DNA of 64,000 bases from Ga0077523 sp038324085 (GTDB lineage Bacteria > Pseudomonadota > Gammaproteobacteria > Burkholderiales > Ga0077523), in NCBI GenBank assembly GCA_038324085.1, contig JBBQHP010000009.1:1-64000 (forward strand), given 5' to 3'. Positions 24,180 to 32,719 of this stretch are shown in pieces (the first letter of the stretch is position 1; every line of letters begins with the position of its first letter). A program made the translations under genes and the position numbers. The notes under the pieces were generated by a model, which saw only the letters and a list, made by a program, of their open reading frames with translations, did not search any database and was not told where the DNA came from.

Positions 24180-24968
24180 ATGGAAATCCAAGTCAACGGC
24201 AACACCGCCTATGCCTACACCGGCGGCAAACCCTTCGACGCTGCCCTGCCGAGCGTCGTGTTCATTCACGGCGCGGAGCACGACCACTGCGTCTGGTCCC
24301 TCCAGAGCCGGTATCTGGCACACCATGGCCGCAGCGTGCTGGCCGTGGACCTGCCGGGCCACGGCCGCTCCACCGGCGAGGCGCTGGCGAGCGTGGAAGC
24401 GATCGCGGACTGGATCGTCGCGCTGCTGGATGCGGTCGGCGTCGGGCAGGCGACCCTGGTCGGTCACAGCATGGGGTCGCTCGTGGCTGTCGAGTGCGCA
24501 GCACGCCGGCCCGATCGGATCGCGAAGATCGCACTGGTCGGAACAGCCTTCCCCATGAAGGTCTCGGACGAATTGCTGAATGCGACGCGCGACGACGAGC
24601 CGCTCGCGCAGGACATGGTGAACATCTGGTCGCACGCGGGCTACGCCCAGTATCCGGGCAATCCCGGTCCGGGCTTCTGGGTGATGGGCGAGAACCTGCG
24701 GCTCATGCAGCGCCAGAAGGCCGGCGTCATGCACACCGACTTCAAGGCGTGCAACGACTACGCCAGCGGCATCACGGCGGCGGGCAGGATTACCGCGCCT
24801 GCGCTGCTGCTCATGGGCAAGCGCGACATGATGACCCCGCCTCGGGGCGCAAAAGAGCTGGCCGCGGCGCTGGCGGACAAGCGCATCGTGGAGATACCCG
24901 GCGGCGGCCACGCCCTGATGGCGGAGAAGCCGGACGAAGTGCTGGACGCTCTGCGAGCGTTCGTCTGA
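24180..24968 (+). CDS. Alpha/beta hydrolase (serine type)
   Basis: A 262-residue alpha/beta hydrolase. H-G-A-E (about 30-33) gives the oxyanion region. The nucleophile is Ser 97 in G-H-S-M-G-S, an aspartate is likely in G-K-R-D-M-M, and the base is the histidine of G-G-G-H-A-L near the end. It is cytoplasmic, of normal length for an esterase, lactonase or C-C hydrolase. Substrate unknown. It starts 68 bases after metY on the same strand, possibly one transcript. Confidence 0.82.
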   Translation: MEIQVNGNTAYAYTGGKPFDAALPSVVFIHGAEHDHCVWSLQSRYLAHHGRSVLAVDLPGHGRSTGEALASVEAIADWIVALLDAVGVGQATLVGHSMGSLVAVECAARRPDRIAKIALVGTAFPMKVSDELLNATRDDEPLAQDMVNIWSHAGYAQYPGNPGPGFWVMGENLRLMQRQKAGVMHTDFKACNDYASGITAAGRITAPALLLMGKRDMMTPPRGAKELAAALADKRIVEIPGGGHALMAEKPDEVLDALRAFV

Positions 24969-25088
24969 GCTTGCGCCAGCGCGATCCGGGATTCGCGGGA
25001 CGCACGCTCCCGGTACGGCTGTGTCCCGGCGACGATCTGCGCCGGCGCGCTACGATGCGTGCACCTGCACACCGACCCCCCCGACGCC

Positions 25089-25481
25089 ATGCGACCCACG
25101 CCCCACGACGAGTTTGTCCGCCACATCTGCGAATCGCTGGCGGCGCTCGGGACGGTCCGGTCGAAACGCATGTTCGGCGGCTGGTGCATCTACATCGACG
25201 AAGTGCCCATGGCGCTCGTCGCCCACGACGCGCTCTGGTTCAAGGTCGACGACGGCAATCGTGTCGACTACGAAGCCGCCGGCGTCGGCCCCTTCCAGCC
25301 TTTCCCCGACAAGAACATGGTCATGTCCTACTGGCAGGTGCCGGATGCGGTCATTGACGACCGGCTCGCCATCCTCGCGTGGGGACGCAAGGCCCTGGAA
25401 GCCGGCGTGCGTAGCGCGGGGCGGCAGAGGCCCGGGAAGCGCTCGCGGCGGATCGGCAAGCCGGACGCCGGCCGCCCGTGA
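25089..25481 (+). CDS. TfoX/Sxy N-terminal domain protein
   Basis: A 130-residue protein consisting of a TfoX-like N-terminal domain. The pattern M-F-G-G-W-C-I-Y is the family hallmark, followed by F-K-V-D-D and F-x-P-F-P-D near residue 75. The C-terminal TfoX domain of true competence regulators is missing; the tail is basic (R-P-G-K-R-S-R-R). Stand-alone versions are common and their role is not established. The start is ATG 25089. Confidence 0.8.
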   Translation: MRPTPHDEFVRHICESLAALGTVRSKRMFGGWCIYIDEVPMALVAHDALWFKVDDGNRVDYEAAGVGPFQPFPDKNMVMSYWQVPDAVIDDRLAILAWGRKALEAGVRSAGRQRPGKRSRRIGKPDAGRP

Positions 25482-25539
25482 TGGGCGCTGCGGTATCGTG
25501 GGCAATCGCCGCCTTGCATGATCACAGGAGTTCCACTTG

Positions 25540-25904
25540 GTGAGCGCCCAGATGATTCTCGTGACCGGGCCCTATCGTTCGGGCACGAACGACGACCCGG
25601 CACTGATCGCGAGGAACGTGGCAGCTATGACGGACGCGTCGCTGCAGCTGTTCCGCGCCGGCCACCTGCCCGTGATGGGCGAATGGTTCGCGCTGCCCCT
25701 GATCGAGCGCGCGGGTGCCACCGGCATCGGCGATCCGGTGTTCAACGAGATCTTCCACCCCGTTCGCGCCGGCTGGTGGCCAGGTGCGACGCGTGCCTGC
25801 GCATCGGCGGTCCGTCGACCGGCGCCGACGAAATGGTCGCGCTCGCACGCGCGCATGGCAAGCACGTCTACTTCTCGCTCGCCGAGATTCCGGCCGCCGG
25901 TTGA
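25540..25904 (+). pseudogene. DUF4406-like small protein, 1-nt frameshift
   Basis: The gene starts at GTG 25540 (AGGAG nine bases upstream; TTG 25537 and ATG 25552 are alternatives) with M-I-L-V-T-G-P-Y-R-S-G, a nucleoside-deoxyribosyltransferase-like start seen in DUF4406. The frame runs well to F-H-P-V near 25765, then turns to nonsense. The neighbouring frame resumes as R-R-L-V-A-R-C-D-A-C-L-R-I-G-G and finishes properly at 25904 (S-L-A-E-I-P). Adding one base after CCCGTT would rejoin the frames. So one base is missing in a GC-rich spot, by mutation or assembly error. Confidence 0.75.
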
Positions 25905-25940
25905 TCGCAGGCCATTGAATTGCACAGGAGGTCCGAAACC

Positions 25941-26408
25941 ATGCATCGCTACGAAGCCCGAGTCGCCTGGAACCGCAACGGCGCGACGTTCACCGACAAC
26001 AAGTACAGCCGTGGTCACGAATGGCACTTCGACGGTGGCGTGACGGTGCCTGCATCGTCGTCGCCGTCGATCGTACCGACGCCCTGGTCCGTGGCCGCTG
26101 CCGTGGACCCCGAAGAAGCCCTCGTGGCGTCGGCTTCGAGCTGCCACATGCTGTTCTTCCTGGCCCTGTCCGTGAAGCGCCGTTTCGTGGTGGAGAGCTA
26201 CGTGGACGACGCTTTCGCGGTGATGGAGAAAAATCCCGGCGGCAAGCTCGTGTTGACCCGCATCACCCTGCGTCCCACCATCGTGTTCGGTGGCGACCAA
26301 AGACCGAGCGCCGAGGAGATCGATTCGATCCACCACATGGCGCACGAGGAATGCTTCATCGCGAACTCGATCAAGTCGGAGGTCGTGGTGGAGGCAGGCG
26401 TTCGATAG
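25941..26408 (+). CDS. OsmC family protein
   Basis: A 155-residue OsmC-type protein. The two redox cysteines are in S-A-S-S-C-H-M and H-E-E-C-F-I-A-N-S, the arrangement of thiol peroxidases that reduce organic hydroperoxides. The start is ATG 25941 behind a near-perfect AGGAGGT site. No signal peptide. It sits between the broken DUF4406-like gene and a GFA protein, in a run of small stress and detoxification genes. Confidence 0.9.
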   Translation: MHRYEARVAWNRNGATFTDNKYSRGHEWHFDGGVTVPASSSPSIVPTPWSVAAAVDPEEALVASASSCHMLFFLALSVKRRFVVESYVDDAFAVMEKNPGGKLVLTRITLRPTIVFGGDQRPSAEEIDSIHHMAHEECFIANSIKSEVVVEAGVR

Positions 26409-26425
26409 CGCAGCCGGGGCGCGCC

Positions 26426-26809
26426 ATGATCCACACTGCCTCCTGCCACTGCGGCGCCGTCGTCGTCGAGGTCGAAGCCCCGCCCGACATCGAGGTGCTC
26501 GAGTGCAACTGCTCGATGTGCGCGCGGGTCGGCTTCCTGCATCTCATCGTAGCGAGGGACCGTTTTCGTCTCGCGCGCGGCGCGGACATGCTGACGAACT
26601 ACACCTTCAACACCGGGGTCGCGCGGCACACGTTCTGCAAAGTCTGCGGCGTGAAACCGTTCTACGTGCCACGCTCGAATCCCGACGGCTTCAGCGTCAA
26701 CGCGCGCTGCCTGGACCGATCGACCGTGCGGTCCATGAAGGTGCTGCCATTCGACGGACAGAATTGGGAGAGCTCCGCCGGCGCGCTCGCGCCCCTGTCG
26801 AAGGAATGA
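26426..26809 (+). CDS. GFA/CENP-V-type zinc protein
   Basis: A 127-residue protein of the Gfa (glutathione-dependent formaldehyde-activating enzyme) and CENP-V fold. The zinc-binding cysteines are visible as S-C-H-C-G-A, C-N-C-S-M-C and F-C-K-V-C-G. Most members are not proven to act on S-hydroxymethylglutathione, so the name is structural. The stop overlaps the next gene's ATG (ATGA), indicating coupling to the flavoprotein. Confidence 0.87.
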   Translation: MIHTASCHCGAVVVEVEAPPDIEVLECNCSMCARVGFLHLIVARDRFRLARGADMLTNYTFNTGVARHTFCKVCGVKPFYVPRSNPDGFSVNARCLDRSTVRSMKVLPFDGQNWESSAGALAPLSKE

Positions 26810-27981
26810 CCGCGCAGTTCGATGCGATCGTCGTCGGCGCCGGCGCGGCCGGCATGATGTGCGCCGCCACGGCGGGCCGGCGCGGACGCCGCGTGCTCCT
26901 GATCGACCACGCGAGCAAGCTCGGCGAGAAGATCCGCATCTCGGGCGGTGGACGCTGCAATTTCACGAACCTCCATTGCACGCCGGAGAATTTCCTGTCG
27001 CGCAATCCGCATTTCTGCCGTTCGGCGCTCGCGCGCTACACGCCGAAGGATTTCATCGCGCTGGTCGAGCGTCACCGCATCCGCTATCACGAGAAGAAGC
27101 TCGGTCAGTTGTTCTGCGACGACAGCGCGACGCAGATCATCGCCATGCTCAGGACCGAGTGCGATACCGGCGGGGTGACGTGGCGCATGCCTTGCACCGT
27201 GACCGTGATCGCGCGACGAGACGCAACCTTCGAACTCGAGACGACCTCCGGCACTTTCTCGACACCGGCGCTCGTCATTGCCACCGGCGGCTTGTCCGTT
27301 CCCAGGATCGGCGCGACGCCGTTCGGTTATCGGGTGGCCGAGCAGTTCGGCCTGGGCATGGTGGCACCTCGTCCCGGGCTCGTGCCGCTGACGTTCGATG
27401 TGACGGAACTTGCCCGCTTCGGCGATCTTTCCGGAGTATCGACGGAGGCGATCGTGAGCACGCAGGACGGCCGGTTCCGCGAGGCCCTGCTGTTCACGCA
27501 TCGCGGGCTGTCGGGGCCCGCGATCCTGCAGATCTCGTCGTACTGGATGCCGGGCAATGCGTTGCACATCGACCTGCTGCCCGACCAACCGGCCGTCGCA
27601 TTGTTCGAGGCCCATCGGCGCAGCCGGGCGTTGCCCGCCACCGTGCTCGGCGAAGCGCTTCCGAAACGACTGGCGCAGCAGTGGTGCGATGCTGCCGGTG
27701 CCACGAGGCCCATGGACCAGATGAGCGACAAGGCGCTGGATGCGCTGGCGTCCGGACTGCACGACTGGCAGGTGAAGCCGAGCGGCAGCGCCGGCTACCA
27801 GAAGGCCGAGGTCACGCTGGGCGGGGTGGATACCGCAGACCTGTCATCGAAGACGCTGGAAGCGCGCACAGTCCCCGGCTTGTACTTCATCGGCGAAGTG
27901 GTGGACGTGACCGGCCACCTCGGCGGCTTCAACTTCCAGTGGGCGTGGGCCTCCGGGTTCGCGGCCGGCGTCAATCTCTGA
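26806..27981 (+). CDS. HI0933/YhiN family FAD-dependent oxidoreductase
   Basis: A 391-residue flavoprotein. The N-terminal Rossmann motif is G-A-G-A-A-G-M-M. R-I-S-G-G-G-R-C-N-F-T-N is the family signature, A-T-G-G-L-S-V-P-R-I-G follows, and the C-terminus has Y-F-I-G-E-V-V-D-V-T-G-H-L-G-G-F-N. These match BaiN/HI0933-like proteins; one relative, BaiN, acts in bile acid reduction, while most have no known substrate. Its ATG overlaps the GFA gene stop. Cytoplasmic. Confidence 0.9.
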   Translation: MTAQFDAIVVGAGAAGMMCAATAGRRGRRVLLIDHASKLGEKIRISGGGRCNFTNLHCTPENFLSRNPHFCRSALARYTPKDFIALVERHRIRYHEKKLGQLFCDDSATQIIAMLRTECDTGGVTWRMPCTVTVIARRDATFELETTSGTFSTPALVIATGGLSVPRIGATPFGYRVAEQFGLGMVAPRPGLVPLTFDVTELARFGDLSGVSTEAIVSTQDGRFREALLFTHRGLSGPAILQISSYWMPGNALHIDLLPDQPAVALFEAHRRSRALPATVLGEALPKRLAQQWCDAAGATRPMDQMSDKALDALASGLHDWQVKPSGSAGYQKAEVTLGGVDTADLSSKTLEARTVPGLYFIGEVVDVTGHLGGFNFQWAWASGFAAGVNL

Positions 27982-28044
27982 ACCGCGAGCCCTGTGCACC
28001 GGGATTGCCGTAAGCTCGCGGCGGGACACCCTGGAGGATCCATC

Positions 28045-28428
28045 ATGCTGATCGACACCGCCATACCCGTACTGCCTGCGTTGAACCTCGACCAGACGGT
28101 CGCGTTCTACCAGCGCCTGGGCTTCCAGCTCGTGGGCCGTGCCCCCGCTCCCGAGGACTACGCGCTGATGCGCCGGGACAACATGGAACTGCACTTCTAC
28201 GGCGCGCCCGAACTGGATCCCGCCACGTGCTACGCGGCCTGTTACCTGCGCGTGACCGACGCGGTGGAGATGCATCGCGAGTTCGCCGCCATCGGCCTGC
28301 CCGCACTGGGCATTCCCCGCCTGAGCGAAGTCGAGACCAAGTCGTGGGGCATGCGCGAGTTCAATGTGATCGATCCGAGCGGAGTGCTGTTGCGGGTCGG
28401 CGATTTCAAGACCGGGAACGATCCATGA
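28045..28428 (+). CDS. VOC (glyoxalase/bleomycin-resistance) family protein
   Basis: A 127-residue vicinal-oxygen-chelate protein with the paired beta-alpha-beta-beta-beta modules: T-V-A-F-Y-Q-R-L-G-F-Q at the start and F-N-V-I-D-P-S-G-V-L-L-R at the end. It is close in build to bleomycin-binding resistance proteins, but the ligand is unknown. The start is ATG 28045 after GGAGGATC. The stop overlaps the thioesterase ATG. Confidence 0.85.
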   Translation: MLIDTAIPVLPALNLDQTVAFYQRLGFQLVGRAPAPEDYALMRRDNMELHFYGAPELDPATCYAACYLRVTDAVEMHREFAAIGLPALGIPRLSEVETKSWGMREFNVIDPSGVLLRVGDFKTGNDP

Positions 28429-28877
28429 CGGCATGGACCGCCCCGACGTCCGATTTCGCGACCCGCGGACGGGCCAGCTTCGATCGGCAGGGAGCCATGG
28501 CATTGATCGGCGCGCGGCTGGCCGCCATCGACGCCGGTGGGGTGGACATCGAGTTGCCGTTTCGCGACGAGCTCTTGCAACAGCACGGCTTCATGCACGC
28601 CGGCATCGTGACGACCGTCATGGATACCGCGTGCGGCTTCGCCGCGTTCACCTTGATGCCGGCAGGCGCCGCCGTGCTGACCATCGAGTTCAAGGTCAAC
28701 CTGCTCTCGCCGGCCAAGGGCGAATCGCTGCTCGCCACCGGGCGCGTGTTGCGCGCCGGGCGCAACGTGACGGTGTGCCAGGGCGAAGCGTGGATGCGAT
28801 CCGGCGCGGACCGCAACCAGGCGGCGACGATGCTCGCCACGTTGATGACGGTCCGCGACAGCGGCATCGAGGGCTGA
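28425..28877 (+). CDS. PaaI-type hotdog thioesterase
   Basis: A 150-residue hotdog-fold protein. Q-Q-H-G-F-M-H-A-G and V-M-D-T-A-C-G-F are the PaaI/YdiI signature, with the acidic residue in the second motif acting in thioester hydrolysis. I-E-F-K-V-N-L-L-S-P-A follows in the usual place. It cleaves some acyl- or aroyl-CoA. It is coupled by ATGA to the VOC gene upstream. Cytoplasmic, probably a tetramer as in the family. Confidence 0.87.
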   Translation: MTAWTAPTSDFATRGRASFDRQGAMALIGARLAAIDAGGVDIELPFRDELLQQHGFMHAGIVTTVMDTACGFAAFTLMPAGAAVLTIEFKVNLLSPAKGESLLATGRVLRAGRNVTVCQGEAWMRSGADRNQAATMLATLMTVRDSGIEG

Positions 28878-28962
28878 CGCGCGTGGGCTGTTCGCCGCCG
28901 ACCTGCGCCGGAGCGGCCGCCGACGTGGCGCGTCACTCGATCGAACCGGCGGGCGGCGGGTC

Positions 28963-29451
28963 GTGAAAGCCGCGCTGGTGCCGGAGGGGTTCGTCGTTCC
29001 GGAACGACTCGCCACGGACCGTTTCGTTTTGCGGCCCATCACCATCCATGACGTCGTCAAGGACTTCGATGCCGTCATGACGAGCCGCAGCCAGCTCGCC
29101 GGCGTGTTCGGTCCGTCATCGGACTGGCCGCCGGACGGGTTGTCGCTCGAGCAGGACCTGATCGACCTGGGCTGGCACCAGAAGGAGTTCCAGATCCGCA
29201 GTTCGTTCACCTACACGGTGGTCGCGCCGGACGCAGCGCGGGTGCTGGGTTGCGTCTACCTGCTGCCATCGGGAAAACTCGACGTCGACTGCGCGGTCTA
29301 TTTCTGGGTTCGCGCGAGCGAGTTCACTACCGGACTGGAGGACGCATTGAACGCGACACTGCACGATTGGCTGGCCGAATGCTGGCCATTTCGCAATCCC
29401 GCCTTTCCCGGGCGAAGCACGGCGTGGCCGGACTGGATACGCCTGCCATGA
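28963..29451 (+). CDS. GNAT-like N-acetyltransferase family protein
   Basis: A 162-residue protein starting at GTG 28963. L-A-T-D-R-F-V-L-R-P-I-T near the N-terminus is the usual GNAT opening, and V-L-G-C-V-Y-L-L-P is the central strand. The Q/RxxGxG/A acetyl-CoA loop is not clear, so activity is uncertain. The stop overlaps the next ATG (ATGA), linking it to a small membrane protein. Confidence 0.65.
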   Translation: MKAALVPEGFVVPERLATDRFVLRPITIHDVVKDFDAVMTSRSQLAGVFGPSSDWPPDGLSLEQDLIDLGWHQKEFQIRSSFTYTVVAPDAARVLGCVYLLPSGKLDVDCAVYFWVRASEFTTGLEDALNATLHDWLAECWPFRNPAFPGRSTAWPDWIRLP

Positions 29452-29744
29452 TGCTCCGCCTCGCGATCATCCTCGCCGTGATCGGCCTCATCCTGATCGC
29501 CTTGACCCCGCGCAAGGACGCAGCGACCCTCGAGCGACGCGGCAAGGCCATGGCCATCGCCATGCGGCAGACGGTGTACACGGTCGCCGCAGTCGGCTTC
29601 ACGCTGCTCACCGGCTTCGGCCTGTGGCACGGCTTCGGCCATGACGATCGCACGGCATTGACCCTGGCCGTCATCGCGGCGCCGCTCGCCCTCGTCTTCG
29701 GCTGGCTCGCCTGGCGCGCGCAACGCCGTCCCGCGCGGCGCTGA
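29448..29744 (+). CDS. Small membrane protein with three hydrophobic segments
   Basis: A 98-residue protein, unrecognised. Hydrophobic segments lie at about 3-19, 45-62 and 70-88, with a basic stretch (T-P-R-K-D, E-R-R-G-K) after the first and a basic C-terminus (R-A-Q-R-R-P-A-R-R). It is probably an inner-membrane protein. The start overlaps the stop of the GNAT-like gene. Confidence 0.6.
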   Translation: MMLRLAIILAVIGLILIALTPRKDAATLERRGKAMAIAMRQTVYTVAAVGFTLLTGFGLWHGFGHDDRTALTLAVIAAPLALVFGWLAWRAQRRPARR

Positions 29745-29786
29745 ACCCGCTATCATCGAGGCCGCACTTGTCACCTGTCCCGCCCC

Positions 29787-30158
29787 ATGAACGACGCCAA
29801 GAACGTCTTCGGTGAACCGCTGGCGCCCTGCTGCCTCGATCCGCTGACCGGGTTCTATCGGACCGGGGCTTGCGACACCGGCCCCGAAGACCGCGGCGCG
29901 CACGTGGTCTGCGCCCGGGTGACGCAGGCATTCCTCGAGTTCGAGCGCGCGCAGGGCAACGACCTCGTCACCGCGGTCCCGGAGCACGATTTTCCGGGGC
30001 TGAAGGCGGGCGACCAGTGGTGCCTGTGCGCCGGACGGTGGCGCGAAGCGCTCGAGGCCGGCGTGGCGCCACCGGTCGTGCTCGCGGCAACGCACGAGAA
30101 GGTGCTCGATCTGGTTCCGTTGGAGGCGTTGAAACGGCACGCGCTCGACCTCGTATGA
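29787..30158 (+). CDS. DUF2237 family protein
   Basis: A 123-residue protein of the DUF2237 family. Typical elements are N-V-F-G-E-P-L, C-C, G-F-Y-R-T-G-A-C, H-V-V-C-A-x-V-T, F-L-E-F-x-x-x-x-G-N-D-L and the closing W-C-L-C-A-x-R-W. The conserved cysteines suggest a metal or redox role, but the family is uncharacterised. The stop overlaps the ATG of the next gene as ATGA. Confidence 0.88.
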   Translation: MNDAKNVFGEPLAPCCLDPLTGFYRTGACDTGPEDRGAHVVCARVTQAFLEFERAQGNDLVTAVPEHDFPGLKAGDQWCLCAGRWREALEAGVAPPVVLAATHEKVLDLVPLEALKRHALDLV

Positions 30159-30679
30159 CGGACCTGAACCCGAAGGTCGAACCCGCCCCCGCCGTGATCG
30201 ATGTCGAAGCCTCGGGGTTCGGACCCGGCAGCTATCCGATCGAGGTCGGCATGGTCCTGCCGAACGGCAAGACGCATTGCTACCTGATCCGCCCCGCCCC
30301 CGGATGGACCCATTGGGACCCGGTCGCGGAGGCAGTGCACGGCATCAGGCGTGAGATTTTGCAAGCGCGGGGCGTCGCAATTGAAGAGGTTGCACGCGCG
30401 CTCAATGAGATCCTGCATGACGAGACGATCTATACGGACGGCTGGGGCCACGACCGCTCGTGGCTCGCACTGCTGTAAGACGAAGCCGGCATCTCGCAGC
30501 ACTTCCGGGTCGAATCCCTGCGCGCCCTGCTCTCCGAGCGCCAGATCGAGCGCTGGCAAGGCGCACGCGAGTCCGCGATCCACGCCATCGGCCAGACCCG
30601 GCACCGGGCCAGCGTCGACGCGCTGATCGTGCAACAGGCTTACCTGCGCACGCTGCCGGATACCGAGGTCGTGAGCTGA
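30155..30679 (+). pseudogene. DEDD-type 3'-5' exonuclease-like gene with in-frame TAA
   Basis: The frame opens with V-I-D-V-E-A-S-G, the first Asp-x-Glu of a DEDD exonuclease, and continues through V-H-G-I and G-H-D-R-S-W-L-A-L-L. A TAA then interrupts at 30476-30478. The same frame goes on for 66 more sensible codons (D-E-A-G-I-S, A-L-L-S-E-R-Q, H-R-A-S-V-D-A-L) and ends at TGA 30679. The aspartate of the late Exo motif normally lies in the second part, so the truncated product would probably be inactive. A single base change or an assembly error explains it. It overlaps the DUF2237 stop. Confidence 0.75.
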
Positions 30680-30832
30680 TCGGTGCATTCGGGGTTGAGC
30701 CCGCGGGGATCAACGCCTAACATTCCGGCCGGGGTCCGGCGGAGACTGAAACACCGGACCGCGCCGCTTACCGAAACAGACAACAGCGCCGGATCACGAG
30801 CGCACGAGGCCGACCTGCATTCACTCGCCGTC

Positions 30833-31279
30833 ATGGAATCGCCGCGCGCATTCGAATCGCTCGATGGCTTCGAATGGCTCAACGGCCAACGCTGCACACG
30901 GATCCTCCGTCGCCCGGATACGGGATTCGTATTCGAGTTCGGACCCTATCGCGTCTGCGTGCTGTGTGCGTGGCGCATCGTCCGCGGCAATGGCGAACTG
31001 CTGCTCGGGCTCGCCGACTACGAACAGTTGTTCGCGAGCCGCAGCGCGCTCGATGCGCAGGAGATCGTGGCGACGCTGATGATGAACGCGCACGTGATGT
31101 CGGTCACTGTCGCGGAACCCGCCAGCGACCTCGCGATCGGATTCGCGGGCGGGCACGTCCTCGAAGTCTGGAACGACAGCGCCAGCGGTGAAGCGTGGCG
31201 CCTGGTCGGGCCCGGGGGGCGCACCTGGACTGCCGCCGCGGGAACATTGATCTCCAGCGCGCTGTCCGTCCCGGTATGA
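30833..31279 (+). CDS. Hypothetical cytoplasmic protein
   Basis: A 148-residue protein that I do not recognise. It is mixed alpha/beta with a W-x-x-G-Q-R-C-T-R-I-L start after about 17 residues and strands rich in aromatic and branched residues (F-V-F-E-F-G-P-Y-R-V). It has no signal peptide or membrane segment. I chose ATG 30833, since the in-frame upstream extension is not protein-like. It lies 37 bases before egtB on the same strand. Confidence 0.6.
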   Translation: MESPRAFESLDGFEWLNGQRCTRILRRPDTGFVFEFGPYRVCVLCAWRIVRGNGELLLGLADYEQLFASRSALDAQEIVATLMMNAHVMSVTVAEPASDLAIGFAGGHVLEVWNDSASGEAWRLVGPGGRTWTAAAGTLISSALSVPV

Positions 31280-31316
31280 GTCCCGTTCCCCGCCGTCCCT
31301 GAAAGCATCCGACAAC

Positions 31317-32654
31317 GTGCCAAACGATCGCATCCACTCCCCCAGCGCTCCCGCCCTTCCGCCCGCGCGGCCGGCACCGTCCAGCGTGCTGAGTCTCGAA
31401 GCACGCCAGGCCGGCTCGCGCTTCCTGGGCGTGCGCGGCGCGACCGAAGCGCTCGCGTCCGGACTGACACCCGAGGACTGCATCGTCCAGTCGATGCCCG
31501 ACGCGAGCCCGGTCAAGTGGCATCTCGCGCACACATCGTGGTTCTTCGAGACCTTCCTGCTCGCGCCGAACGTCGTGGACTACCGCCCCTTCCGCGACGA
31601 GTACGCGTATCTGTTCAACTCCTACTACGAATCGATCGGCCCCCGCCAGCCACGGCCGGAGCGCGGCATGCTCACCCGTCCGCCGCTCGACGAAGTGATC
31701 GCGTATCGGCGCCACGTCAACGACGCCGTCGTGCGCCTGCTGTCGGAACAATGGCCGCTGTCACCCGGCGCGCTCGCGGTGCTAGAAATGGGGCTGCAGC
31801 ATGAGCAGCAGCATCAGGAGCTCATCCTGACCGACCTGAAACACCTGCTCTCGCGCAGCCCGCTCAAGCCGGCCTACCGGTCGCAGCCGATGGCCATTCC
31901 GGCCAAAGTGAAGCCGATCCAGTGGTTTGCCTATTCCGAAGGCGTCCGCCGGGTGGGGCACGTGGGCGACGGCTTCCATTTCGACAACGAAGCGCCGGCC
32001 CACCGCCAGTTCATGGAGCCGTTCGAGATCGCCTCGCGCCTGATCACCAACGGCGAGTATCTCGAATTCATCGAGGCCGGTGGATACCGGCGGCCTGACC
32101 TGTGGATGGCCGATGGCTGGGCTGCCGTGCAGGCGGGCGAATGGAGCATGCCGCTGTACTGGCAGCAGGACGCTCGACGCTGGCTCATCTTCACGTTATC
32201 CGGCCTGCAGGAGCTCGATCTCGACGAACCCGTCTGTCATGTGAACTGGTTCGAGGCCGATGCCTACGCGCGCTTCCTCGGCGCACGCCTGCCCACCGAA
32301 GCGGAGTGGGAGGTGGCGGCGCTCGACGCCGCGCAGGGCGGCAATTTTGCCGAGAGCGGCCGGTTGCATCCCGCACCGGTGCAATCGGCGTTGCGTGCCG
32401 ACTGGGGCCCCGCGCAATTGTTCGGCGACGTCTGGGAATGGACCGGCAGCGCCTACCTGCCGTATCCGGGGTACGCGCCCGCCGCCGGCGCACTCGGCGA
32501 ATACAACGGGAAGTTCATGGTCAACCAGTTCGTGCTGCGTGGCGGTTCCTGCGCCACACCGCAATCCCACATCCGCGCGACGTATCGCAATTTCTTCCCC
32601 CCGCACGCACGCTGGCAGTTCTCCGGCATCCGGCTGGCGCGCTCGCCGCGCTGA
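31317..32654 (+). CDS. egtB: Ergothioneine biosynthesis sulfoxide synthase EgtB
   Basis: A 445-residue protein with an N-terminal DinB-like four-helix domain and a C-terminal FGE-sulfatase fold. Iron ligands are visible as W-H-L-A-H-T-S-W-F-F-E-T (about 68-79) and H-E-Q-Q-H (162-166). The C-terminal half has G-R-L-P-T-E-A-E-W-E-like and D-V-W-E-W-T-G-S blocks and the R-G-G-S-C loop. It joins a cysteine- or glutathione-derived sulfur to trimethylhistidine with O2. The start is GTG 31317. The expected partner egtD (histidine methyltransferase) is not adjacent. Confidence 0.9.
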   Translation: MPNDRIHSPSAPALPPARPAPSSVLSLEARQAGSRFLGVRGATEALASGLTPEDCIVQSMPDASPVKWHLAHTSWFFETFLLAPNVVDYRPFRDEYAYLFNSYYESIGPRQPRPERGMLTRPPLDEVIAYRRHVNDAVVRLLSEQWPLSPGALAVLEMGLQHEQQHQELILTDLKHLLSRSPLKPAYRSQPMAIPAKVKPIQWFAYSEGVRRVGHVGDGFHFDNEAPAHRQFMEPFEIASRLITNGEYLEFIEAGGYRRPDLWMADGWAAVQAGEWSMPLYWQQDARRWLIFTLSGLQELDLDEPVCHVNWFEADAYARFLGARLPTEAEWEVAALDAAQGGNFAESGRLHPAPVQSALRADWGPAQLFGDVWEWTGSAYLPYPGYAPAAGALGEYNGKFMVNQFVLRGGSCATPQSHIRATYRNFFPPHARWQFSGIRLARSPR

Positions 32655-32719
32655 CGCTACTCGCTCGGGTGTGATGCCGACCCGGTGCGGTTCGTCAGGC
32701 CGTTCCAGAGAGGCAATCC

